Below are positions 1 to 6,685 of a stretch of DNA of 18,206 nt, one piece after another. The stretch is from the NCBI GenBank assembly GCA_051868045.1, contig JBJDZN010000066.1:1-18206 (forward strand), read 5' to 3'. The position numbers were made by a program, and so were the translations under genes. The notes beneath the pieces are model-generated. The model had not been told where the DNA came from. It was given only the letters and a program-made list of their open reading frames with translations, and searched no databases. How positions within the stretch are numbered: the first letter of the stretch is position 1; each line of letters starts with the position of its first letter. The DNA is from CAKSQF01 sp051868045. Lineage in GTDB: Bacteria; Bacillota; Clostridia; Oscillospirales; CAG-272.

Positions 1-40
1 AATAATCCCTGATTCTTCCTTATTATAAAGCCATTAAAGG

Positions 41-81
41 TCCGGGGTGCTTTTGAAAAAAAGCACCCCGGATTTGTTTTT
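41..81. terminator. Bidirectional intrinsic terminator
   Basis: A perfect 14-bp stem (41-54 with 59-72) closes a GAAA loop and is GC-rich at its base. On the plus strand it is followed by a T-rich run at 73-81. On the minus strand it lies just past the stop codon of the SPFH gene, with a weaker T stretch after the stem and an internal run of T in the arm. It should end the nfeD-SPFH transcript and could also stop plus-strand transcription entering from the left. Positions 1-40 hold nothing I can identify. Confidence 0.9.
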
Positions 82-1069
82 ATGGATTCTCCCCTTTGAA
101 CAGCTCCGCCGCCGTGGTGGCGAGGGACGCCAGACCCTGCATATTGGAGGGAATGATGATCTTCGTCGCCTTTCCGTCGGCAACCTTCTCCATGGATTCC
201 AGCGATCTTATTGCCAGAACCGCCTCGGTGGGAGCCGCCTCATTGATCATCCGGATACCGTCGGCATTCGCCTTCTGGACGGTCAGAATCGCCTCCGCCT
301 CGCCTTCCGCTCTGCGGATTCTGGCTTCCTTATCTGCCTCAGCGGCAAGAATTGCCGACTGTTTATCCGCTTCCGCCGCCAGAATCTTGGACTGTTTCTG
401 ACCTTCTGCAATCAGGATGGCGGACTTTTTCTCGCCCTCGGCACGGAGAATCGCCTCACGGCGTTCACGCTCTGCCTTCATCTGCTTCTCCATGGCGTCC
501 TGAATCTCACGGGGAGGCATGATGTTCTTCAGTTCCACACGGTTGACCTTGATTCCCCAGGGGTCGGTCGCCTCGTCCAGAATGGCACGCATACGGGTAT
601 TGATGACGTCACGGGAGGTCAGGGTCGCATCCAGCTCCAGCTCGCCGATGATGTTACGAAGGGTGGTGGCGGTCAGATTCTCGATTGCCGCCATGGGATT
701 GGACACGCCGTAGGCATACAGCTTGCAGTCGGTGATCTGATAGAAAACGACGGTGTCGATCTGCATCTTGACATTGTCCTTTGTAATCACGGGCTGGGGC
801 GGGAAGTCAGCAACCTGCTCCATTTTAAGCACGTTCCTGGCAATGCGGTCGATGAAGGGAACCTTGTAGTGCATACCGGTTTCCCATGTCTTGTGGTAGC
901 GTCCCAGACGCTCCACAACCATGGCTCTCGCCTGGGGAACGATCCGGATGCCGCTGATTGCAACCACCAGCAGAATCAGCAGAATGCACACGAACACAAT
1001 TGTTCCCACGTTAATTTTCGGGGTTGCTGCCGCATCACTCAGCAGCAGGGGCATCAGTTTCATGAACAT
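80..1069 (-). CDS. SPFH/stomatin-like membrane protein (QmcA/slipin type)
   Basis: This is a membrane-anchored SPFH (band 7) protein that should oligomerise at the cytoplasmic membrane as a scaffold for membrane microdomains. Numbering is from the upstream in-frame ATG at 1084. A single hydrophobic helix spans about residues 26-45 and is followed by the band-7 domain at about 46-195 (GIRIVPQARAMVVERLGRY onward, with the NIMPPREIQDAMEKQMKAERE motif near its end). An Ala/Glu-rich coiled coil fills 196-275, and a C-terminal oligomerisation segment covers about 278-330. I prefer the ATG at 1069, because GGAGG lies 8 nt upstream of it; the ATG at 1084 has no good ribosome binding site. The gene lies 128 nt downstream of nfeD, and NfeD-SPFH pairs are a well-known operon. 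The family assignment is certain; the cargo or partner is unknown. Confidence 0.93.
   Translation of the reverse strand: MFMKLMPLLLSDAAATPKINVGTIVFVCILLILLVVAISGIRIVPQARAMVVERLGRYHKTWETGMHYKVPFIDRIARNVLKMEQVADFPPQPVITKDNVKMQIDTVVFYQITDCKLYAYGVSNPMAAIENLTATTLRNIIGELELDATLTSRDVINTRMRAILDEATDPWGIKVNRVELKNIMPPREIQDAMEKQMKAERERREAILRAEGEKKSAILIAEGQKQSKILAAEADKQSAILAAEADKEARIRRAEGEAEAILTVQKANADGIRMINEAAPTEAVLAIRSLESMEKVADGKATKIIIPSNMQGLASLATTAAELFKGENP
299..463 (-). repeat. Five tandem 11-residue (33-nt) coiled-coil repeats in the SPFH gene
   Basis: Residues 208-262 (numbered from the ATG at 1084) consist of five consecutive 11-residue units: RREAILRAEGE, KKSAILIAEGQ, KQSKILAAEAD, KQSAILAAEAD and KEARIRRAEGE. 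The two central units differ at one position. Hendecad repeats of this kind form the long helical wall of SPFH cages. The near-identity of units 3 and 4 suggests a recent 33-nt duplication. Confidence 0.85.
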
Positions 1070-1090
1070 AATCATTTCCTCCATATCTGA

Positions 1091-1113
1091 TCCGACCTGT
1101 TATCAGGTCAGGA
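1091..1113 (-). other. Small stem-loop in the SPFH leader
   Basis: GACCTG (1094-1099) and CAGGTC (1104-1109) form a perfect 6-bp stem over a TTAT loop. Three further pairs (TCC with GGA) extend it across a bulged A. It sits in the nfeD-SPFH spacer, 22 nt before the ATG at 1069. No T-run follows it on either strand, so it is unlikely to be a terminator. It may tune translation or mRNA stability. Confidence 0.5.
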
Positions 1114-1197
1114 TTCTCCCATTTAGATATTGTGATCCGATTTTGCCGGGGATATGCCGGATTTTCTTCATTCAGGGACATTCCCCGACCATTCCGA

Positions 1198-2469
1198 TTA
1201 CTGCGAATCCGACTGTTTTCGACAGATCAGCTTGACGCCCTCAATCTCCAGCACCACGACCTCGGTGCCCTTTTCGATCTTGCCGCCGTCCTGACTTCTC
1301 GCTGACCATCGGATGCCTCCCACCTTGACCTCGCCGGTCTCGGCGATATTGTCGATGTCCTCGGTGACCACTGCCGTCATTCCGATGACCCGATCGGCAT
1401 TGGTGGGCTGATAATTGCCCTTTTGCAGATGCCGCTTGACAAAGGGACGGGTCAGCAGAAGCAGCAGCAGTGCAATCACGGGATAGAGAATGATCTGCAA
1501 AGCCAGCTGATCGGGCAGCAGAACCGCCAGTATCAGCGACACAAGTCCTGCAGGGATGAACCAGACTGCCACCAGCGAAGTGGTCAGCAGTTCGGCGACA
1601 ATCGCCAGCACAATAAGTGCAATCCAGATAAAAATCATAATATTTATTTCTCCTTTCGCTTGACTGACCGTTCCGACACGGATTCGGTTAATACTGTTGA
1701 TTTTGATGGAATTTCCCTCCAGAATCTCAAATATCAGGGGAACGGTATAGAAATCCTCAAAGAAATCGTTGCGGAATGTTCCGTTGTTATCTTTAATATA
1801 ATAACTGACCTCGAAATAATAGACGACATAGCCCTTGTAGTTTCCGTTGGCGTCCCCGTCCACCAGATCCTGCATACTGTTCAGTTCAACCTTGATGTTG
1901 TAAACCTTCTGCGGGGCAAAATTGGGCGTATTGCCGTTCTTTTTCAGGTATTCGTCGGTGCAGAGAGCGTCGATTCCTGCCGCATCGCCATTGGTTACGG
2001 CGTCAAAATACTCCTGCCAGAAGCGGCGGAGGTCATTTTTATCGGGAACATTCCTTTCAATGACAAAGGTTTCGCCCTGATAGGTATAGTAAATGTTCCG
2101 ATCCAGTGCCAGATAGGATGCGTCGGCGGTGACATCCTCGTAATAGTCGGGAATCTCAAAATAGGTGGCAGGATAGGTCTTGACCGGAACGGCTTCCGCT
2201 GTCTCGCTCTGTTTCTCGCTGATCTTTTCCGCCAGTGCCTCGAAATCAACGGCATTCAGCACTGCCAGCACCACCGCCAGCACGCCGAGGATCACCAGAA
2301 AGACAATCGCCCGCTTTTTCTTTCTCCGGGGTCGATCCGCCGCAGTATCCGTTTGGTTTCCGGACCCATCCGCCGGCGAATTGCCCTGATCCGCTGTGGC
2401 ATCGGCAGACGGTTCCCCGCCCTGCATTTCATCGGGGGTGGTTTTTCTCTCTTCATCCATACCGCTCAT
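1198..2469 (-). CDS. NfeD-family membrane protein with N-terminal membrane-anchored ectodomain
   Basis: The 423-residue product has two halves. Residues 1-52 are a polar, Asp/Gly/Ser-rich tail ending in a basic patch (RPRRKKKR). A helix at 53-72 anchors it, and residues 75-275 form an extracytoplasmic domain, possibly NTF2-like (FWQEYFDAVTNGDAAGIDALC), that I cannot assign firmly. Residues 278-423 match a complete short NfeD: three helices (about 279-341) and a C-terminal OB-fold domain (about 358-418, GMTAVVTEDI ... GEVKVGG). NfeD proteins work with SPFH partners, and one follows here. Met278 has its own ribosome binding site, so a separate 146-residue NfeD may also be made. A strong promoter lies upstream. 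The start is M1; M4 is also possible. The NfeD part is certain; the role of the front half is unknown. Confidence 0.9.
   Translation of the reverse strand: MSGMDEERKTTPDEMQGGEPSADATADQGNSPADGSGNQTDTAADRPRRKKKRAIVFLVILGVLAVVLAVLNAVDFEALAEKISEKQSETAEAVPVKTYPATYFEIPDYYEDVTADASYLALDRNIYYTYQGETFVIERNVPDKNDLRRFWQEYFDAVTNGDAAGIDALCTDEYLKKNGNTPNFAPQKVYNIKVELNSMQDLVDGDANGNYKGYVVYYFEVSYYIKDNNGTFRNDFFEDFYTVPLIFEILEGNSIKINSINRIRVGTVSQAKGEINIMIFIWIALIVLAIVAELLTTSLVAVWFIPAGLVSLILAVLLPDQLALQIILYPVIALLLLLLTRPFVKRHLQKGNYQPTNADRVIGMTAVVTEDIDNIAETGEVKVGGIRWSARSQDGGKIEKGTEVVVLEIEGVKLICRKQSDSQ
1636..1656 (-). promoter_or_regulatory. Internal ribosome binding site and ATG for stand-alone NfeD
   Basis: Inside the fused reading frame, AAAGGAGA (1656-1649) precedes an in-frame ATG (1638-1636) by 10 nt. 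The ATG falls exactly where ordinary NfeD proteins begin and would give a 146-residue product, the usual size of short NfeD. In the +1 frame, a stop codon TAA overlaps this ribosome binding site, as in normal neighbouring genes. Confidence 0.7.
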
Positions 2470-2503
2470 GTCCTCGTTCTTTCCTTTCGCTTTTGTTCAA
2501 CTT

Positions 2504-2532
2504 ATTATATCATACAATTTTGTGATTGTCAA
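2504..2532 (-). promoter_or_regulatory. Promoter for nfeD-SPFH
   Basis: On the minus strand, TTGACA (2532-2527), a 17-bp spacer and TATAAT (2509-2504) match the sigma-A consensus at every position. A TG one base upstream of the -10 adds an extended -10. Transcription should start near 2497, about 28 nt before the ATG at 2469. Confidence 0.92.
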
Positions 2533-2583
2533 TAGGTAATGCGAGGCTTTTCAAAAAATTCATAGTTCGTCCACATTCGACCA

Positions 2584-2612
2584 TTGACAAGATCGACGGG
2601 ATATGCTATGAT
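2584..2612 (+). promoter_or_regulatory. Promoter for the NERD-like gene
   Basis: TTGACA (2584-2589), a 17-bp spacer and TATGAT (2607-2612) with an upstream TG form a strong extended -10 promoter. It is divergent from the nfeD promoter, with about 50 bp between the two -35 boxes, so a regulator bound between them could act on both. Confidence 0.85.
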
Positions 2613-2643
2613 ACTATTGTAAATTGGTTAAAAATATCACCCT

Positions 2644-2727
2644 TCCGGCAAATCGCACCGAGTTTCCCCGGTCTTTTGCCGGATTAACCTGCCGCACTGT
2701 CGGTATGCCGCATCAGCGGCAAGGAGG
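2644..2727 (+). promoter_or_regulatory. Structured 5' leader with hairpin abutting the RBS
   Basis: Two stem-loops lie in the roughly 115-nt leader. The first pairs TCCGGCAAA (2644-2652) with TTTGCCGGA (2675-2683) and has an inner ACCG/CGGT stem in its loop. The second pairs TGCCGC (2706-2711) with GCGGCA (2716-2721) over ATCA. The second ends at the first base of the Shine-Dalgarno AAGGAGG (2721-2727), which lies 6 nt before a TTG start. No T-run is present, so this is not a terminator. It matches no riboswitch class I know. Confidence 0.6.
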
Positions 2728-2733
2728 ATCATC

Positions 2734-3582
2734 TTGAAAACTGCATTGCTCATTTGTCTTGGCGTTTCTGCTTGCATTGCCATCGTTATTGCCATCTGGC
2801 TGTTCTGCATGGTCATCCGGCGCTGTCGTTTCGCCGAAATTTATCAGTCTCCCATCCGGGATCAACGGTTTGCGAACGCACTGCTCACCCAGGTTTTCGG
2901 CGACAAGATTCTGAAGATGCCCTATCTTCTTCGGGACGAAGGCGTAACGTCTCCCCGTGCCGATACGGTCTTTGTCTGCTCCGGCGGCGTTGCCGTCATC
3001 ACGATCCTAAGCGGAAAAGGCACCTTTTCCGCCCCCGAACACGGTCCCTGGAAGCAGTACACCGAGGACGGCTGTCGGGAGATTGAGAATCTGATGGAAA
3101 CCAGTCACGCTTACGTATCGGAGCTTGCCGGACTGTTCATGAAGGAAAGTCTGTTCTGCCCCACCATCCGCCGATATGTTTTTCTAACCGACGATCATGC
3201 CCATGCCGATTTCATGAGTTCGGACTGCGTTCTGCCCGGAAATGAGCTGATTGAAACCCTGAAGGATTTCCGGATGGATAAACGTCTGAGCGGCAAGGAG
3301 CAGAAAGAGCTGATCCGTGCTATTGAGCGAAATCACATGGCGATTCAGCAGCAATCTGCCGCCCGCAAGGCTGCCCAGACCGTCACCGTCACCGAAGCAG
3401 ACGATCCCATGCGAACGCTGGTAAACAGTCTGACCGAAGAATCCGCCGAAACCGAAGATACTGCTCCCGCAAAGGTGTTCACCGATATTGACGCCGGTGC
3501 CGCACCTTCTGCCGCCACCCAGTCCACCCACACCTTCCTGACCTCGGAAAACGGCATCCGGGAAGAAGACCAGGACAAATAA
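2734..3582 (+). CDS. Membrane-anchored degenerate NERD-like protein
   Basis: The 282-residue protein starts at TTG, chosen because AAGGAGG lies 6 nt upstream and the N-terminus then forms a clean membrane anchor (residues 4-28). Residues about 43-165 resemble the NERD nuclease-related domain, with the pattern ADTVFVCSGGVAVITILSGKG followed by PWKQY. The Asp (D77) is kept, but the catalytic E-x-K of the beta-hairpin aligns to Thr90 and Leu92, so nuclease activity is unlikely. Residues 180-282 are charged, Ala/Thr/Glu-rich and probably disordered. It is transcribed alone, divergent from nfeD and ending at a hairpin terminator. The NERD link comes from pattern resemblance only; the safe name is membrane protein of unknown function. 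Confidence 0.75.
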   Translation: MKTALLICLGVSACIAIVIAIWLFCMVIRRCRFAEIYQSPIRDQRFANALLTQVFGDKILKMPYLLRDEGVTSPRADTVFVCSGGVAVITILSGKGTFSAPEHGPWKQYTEDGCREIENLMETSHAYVSELAGLFMKESLFCPTIRRYVFLTDDHAHADFMSSDCVLPGNELIETLKDFRMDKRLSGKEQKELIRAIERNHMAIQQQSAARKAAQTVTVTEADDPMRTLVNSLTEESAETEDTAPAKVFTDIDAGAAPSAATQSTHTFLTSENGIREEDQDK

Positions 3583-3639
3583 GCGATTCTCTTCAAGCAA
3601 CGGAAAAGAAGAACTCACACCTATCCGGACACCATTACA

Positions 3640-3682
3640 AAATGGCACCCCGACGGAAAGTCGGGGTGTCATTTGATTTTTT
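3640..3682. terminator. Shared terminator between convergent genes
   Basis: A 15-bp stem with one G-U pair (3640-3654 with 3660-3674) closes a GGAAA loop and is followed on the plus strand by GA and six T (3677-3682). It ends the NERD-like gene. Its reverse strand lies just past the stop of the lipoprotein gene at 3686 and has a TTTGTAAT tail, so it probably also ends the minus-strand run. Confidence 0.9.
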
Positions 3683-3685
3683 GTC

Positions 3686-4636
3686 TTATCCGATGTTCAG
3701 TGCGGGGTGATCGTTCTGAACCGTCACATTGGTGCCGTCCATACGGATTTCCACGCTGCCGTCACGGGTGGCATATACCGTTATTCCCGCATTTTTCAGT
3801 GCGGCAAGGGTTTCATCGTGCATCTGATCCTTCTCCGCATTGTTGGAGCAGATTGCTACAGCGTATCTGGCTCCCAACGCAGTAAACAGCGCATCATAAC
3901 GGCTGTCGTAGATACCGTAGTTGGGAACGGTGATCAGATCGAAGGTCTGTCCCGACAGATCGGAGATCAGTTCGTCCACACGTTCGCCTGCAACACGGGA
4001 GGTCATCAGGAAGGAGGTGTCCTTATAGGTCACCGCAACTGCCAGCGAATTGCCCTCATCGTTCTCGTCGATGGCAGTGGAGTAGTCCTTGTGAGGCGCA
4101 TACAGGCTGAAGCTGACCTCGCCCAGCGTAAAGGTGGTGGAATTGTCGGTCACAGGGGTTGCCGTCAGTCCCGCCGAGATCATAGCATTACTGAAGAGCT
4201 GATAGGTTCCGCTTTCCTTGACATATCCGGGGACCAGTACGTTCTTGAAGGTCACACCCGACTGGGTCAGGATTGCAGGCGCACCGCCGATATGCTTCTT
4301 GGAGAAGTTGGTGATGATCAGGTAGTCCACCGTAGTGATTCCCTTTTCGGCAAGGTAACTGATAATGGAGTCGGTCTGATCATCTGCCGCCGTGTCGATC
4401 ATCACGACACCCGCAGGAGTCCGGATGACGATGCAGGTGGAACGTCCCGCTTTGAAGAATTTCATCTTCACAACATCGGTGGTATCATCTTCAGGGCTGC
4501 TTCCCTGAGTGCCGGAGGTACCCGATGTGCTGCCGCCCGTTCCTTCGGCAACCGAACAGGAAGTCAGGGCAAGCAAAGAGACCGGGAGGAGCATCAATGT
4601 CGCAAGCAGTGTGACAAAGAGAGTTTTCAATTTCAT
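3686..4636 (-). CDS. Lipoprotein with ComEC-type metallo-beta-lactamase fold lacking metal ligands
   Basis: The 316-residue product has a lipoprotein signal: a hydrophobic stretch and lipobox LTSC with Cys27. A Gly/Ser/Thr-rich linker follows (28-50). Residues about 55-300 follow the extracellular beta-lactamase domain of ComEC/Rec2 proteins: MIDTAADDQTDSIISYL, then LIITNFSKKHIGG, EGNSLAVAVTYKDTSFLMTSR, VPNYGIYDS and DETLAALKNAGITVYAT. Known members carry THxHxDHxGG, TGD and HHGS at these points. Here they read TNFSKKHIGG (109-118), TSR (212-214) and NYGI (239-242), leaving His115 as the only first-motif ligand. It is probably a surface binding protein and not a hydrolase. AGGAG lies 7 nt before the ATG. 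It lies 105 nt after the GH13 gene, with a candidate promoter of its own. Confidence 0.85.
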   Translation of the reverse strand: MKLKTLFVTLLATLMLLPVSLLALTSCSVAEGTGGSTSGTSGTQGSSPEDDTTDVVKMKFFKAGRSTCIVIRTPAGVVMIDTAADDQTDSIISYLAEKGITTVDYLIITNFSKKHIGGAPAILTQSGVTFKNVLVPGYVKESGTYQLFSNAMISAGLTATPVTDNSTTFTLGEVSFSLYAPHKDYSTAIDENDEGNSLAVAVTYKDTSFLMTSRVAGERVDELISDLSGQTFDLITVPNYGIYDSRYDALFTALGARYAVAICSNNAEKDQMHDETLAALKNAGITVYATRDGSVEIRMDGTNVTVQNDHPALNIG

Positions 4637-4656
4637 GGCAGTTCTCCTAAACTAGA

Positions 4657-4708
4657 TTTAACATTAACTTAACTTTAATATACTACCCAATTGTGAACCA
4701 GATGTGAA
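4657..4708 (-). promoter_or_regulatory. Candidate promoter and direct-repeat site for the MBL-like lipoprotein
   Basis: On the minus strand, TTCACA (4708-4703), a 17-bp spacer and TAGTAT (4685-4680) make a weak promoter. A second TTCACA (4697-4692) follows the first at an 11-bp period, a direct-repeat layout like Bacillus PhoP boxes. Immediately downstream, 4680-4657 holds clustered GTTAA-type repeats. The repeats are plain in the sequence; promoter strength and any regulator are inference. Confidence 0.45.
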
Positions 4709-4741
4709 GGAATTGGAGAATTCGCCAAAAATCCTGTAAAT

Positions 4742-6670
4742 TCACCGTGAATTTTTTTCATTTTTCTTTTTTTGCAAAAGAAGGATCGCCGATGTTCCGG
4801 GCTCCAGCAGATAGCATTCGCCATCGCTGTCGGTGAGCATTTCCCTGCCCTTTTTCCGGATGGGGAAGACTTCCTCCGAACGGTTGACCGCCACATAGAC
4901 CTGACAATCCCCGTCAAATCGGGTAAAGGCAAAAACTCCGTCCGGCGTGGACTCATCCACCTCAAACCAGCCTTCGGCAAAAACGGGCAGAGATCTGCGC
5001 ACCGTTCCCAGCTTCCGATAGAAGGCAAGCAGGTCGGCATCCTGATGATTCCAGGGGTAGGGCATCCGGTTGAAGGGGTCCCGATAGCCTTCCATCCCCG
5101 CCTCATCTCCATAATAGATGCAGGGGATTCCCGGCAGGGTTGCCGACAGCGTGTAGCACAGCTTCAGCAGTGCCTTGGCGTTTGCCCTCTGCTCCAGACT
5201 CATACGGGCGACGGACAGTTCCTTTGCCGTTCTGCCGCCGTCGGGATCGCCGCCCAGAACGGTGAGAATCCGCTCGGTATCGTGGGTTCCCAGATGATTC
5301 ATCAGGGTGTCGCTGGTTCCCTTGGGATAGTGGGCATACAGCAATGCCGTCGCCGCAAACAGGGCGTTTTTGTCGCCGTATTTGACAAAACGGATGATAC
5401 CATCCTTCAGGGGATAATTCATGACCGAATCCAGCTGATCGCCTCGGAAATACTTCCTGCGCGTGCCGTATGCGACCTTATCGGAGGCATCCTCCCAGAC
5501 CTCGCCGTAGATCATCGCCTCGGGATTCTCCGCCTTGACTGCCGTCCGAAGCCGATCGAGAAAGAGACTGTCCAACTCGTCCGCCACGTCCAGACGCCAG
5601 CCCGAGATTCCCTTTTTCAGGTAGTGCCGAACCACACCCTTTTCTCCGGTCATGAATTCCAGATAGGAGGGATTGGTGGTGGTCACCGCCGGCAGAATGT
5701 CAATATCCCACCAGCACCGATAGGAGTCGGGATAGTCCCGGAACTCGTACCAGTCATAGTAAGGCGAATCCTTGCTCTGATAGGCTCCGACGCTGTCATA
5801 CCGTCCCTTTTTATTGAAATACAGGCTGTCTGCACCGGTATGATTGAAAACGCCGTCCAGAAGAATGGCAATGTTCCGCTTCTTCGTCTCGGCGATCAGT
5901 TTTTCCAGTGCCTCGTCACCGCCGAACATTTCATCCACCGTCAGATAATCGCCGGTGTCGTACTTATGGTTGGAGTAGGCACGGAAAATGGGGGACAGGT
6001 ACAGTATGGAGACGCCCAGACTCTCCAGATAGTCCAGTTTGTCGATGATGCCGTACAAGGTCCCACCGAAGAACATATTGTTTTCCACATATCCCCCGCG
6101 GTAATCGGCATACTGGGGAACTCCGTTATCCCAATCGGGATTCAGGATGGCATCCTCACGGACGGGAACTTCCCCGCCCTGGGCAAAACGGTCCACGAAA
6201 ATGTGGTACATGATCCCCCCTCGGATGGCGTGGGGAGCATCATAACCGGCTTTGCAAACGGTCAGTTGGTAGTCGGAGTGATATTCGTTTGCATCGGCAA
6301 GGACAGGGGCATAGCTGTAGGGATTCATGGACAGCCGGAGTCTGCCGTAACCGCTGTCCATAAGGACGGAATACCAGAGCAGGGCATCCTTCTCCCCGCT
6401 TTTGCAGAGAGAAGCGGTGGTGAGAACGCACTCATACTGTTCGCTCACATAATCGCTTCCCTTCCAACGGAAGGGAAGCGAAAAATTGCATTGATCGTCA
6501 TCACGGTAGAAGTCAAGAATGGGGTCCTTTGCGCCCAATCTGCGGGGCAGAGTCAGGCGGAAGGTCAGACGGTCTTCGCAGTCGAAAACACCCAGCAGGT
6601 GCGCATTCGGCGTTTTTTGGGAAATCTTGGTGAAGGACACCGATTTCCGGATGGGTTCGGGAATATTCAT
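4742..6670 (-). CDS. Cytoplasmic GH13 enzyme, neopullulanase/cyclomaltodextrinase-like
   Basis: This 642-residue alpha-amylase-family glycosidase should hydrolyse alpha-glucans or maltodextrins in the cytoplasm, since it has no signal peptide. An N-terminal beta domain (about 1-145) precedes a (beta/alpha)8 barrel starting at YHIFVDRFAQGG. All four GH13 motifs are intact: DGVFNH (272-277), GWRLDVADEL (357-366, nucleophile Asp361), MIYGEVWED (acid/base Glu390) and HLGTHDTERI (His463, Asp464). The GWRLDVAxE and GTHDTER forms are typical of neopullulanase, cyclomaltodextrinase and maltogenic amylase. A beta-sandwich C-domain ends it, with a Lys/Asn-rich tail. The start lies 15 nt after the glgP stop with only a weak ribosome binding site, so translation is probably coupled. 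It could supply the debranching or limit-dextrin step otherwise missing from the operon. Exact bond specificity cannot be read from the sequence. Confidence 0.92.
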   Translation of the reverse strand: MNIPEPIRKSVSFTKISQKTPNAHLLGVFDCEDRLTFRLTLPRRLGAKDPILDFYRDDDQCNFSLPFRWKGSDYVSEQYECVLTTASLCKSGEKDALLWYSVLMDSGYGRLRLSMNPYSYAPVLADANEYHSDYQLTVCKAGYDAPHAIRGGIMYHIFVDRFAQGGEVPVREDAILNPDWDNGVPQYADYRGGYVENNMFFGGTLYGIIDKLDYLESLGVSILYLSPIFRAYSNHKYDTGDYLTVDEMFGGDEALEKLIAETKKRNIAILLDGVFNHTGADSLYFNKKGRYDSVGAYQSKDSPYYDWYEFRDYPDSYRCWWDIDILPAVTTTNPSYLEFMTGEKGVVRHYLKKGISGWRLDVADELDSLFLDRLRTAVKAENPEAMIYGEVWEDASDKVAYGTRRKYFRGDQLDSVMNYPLKDGIIRFVKYGDKNALFAATALLYAHYPKGTSDTLMNHLGTHDTERILTVLGGDPDGGRTAKELSVARMSLEQRANAKALLKLCYTLSATLPGIPCIYYGDEAGMEGYRDPFNRMPYPWNHQDADLLAFYRKLGTVRRSLPVFAEGWFEVDESTPDGVFAFTRFDGDCQVYVAVNRSEEVFPIRKKGREMLTDSDGECYLLEPGTSAILLLQKKKNEKNSR

Positions 6671-6685
6671 GGCTTTTTTCCGATC

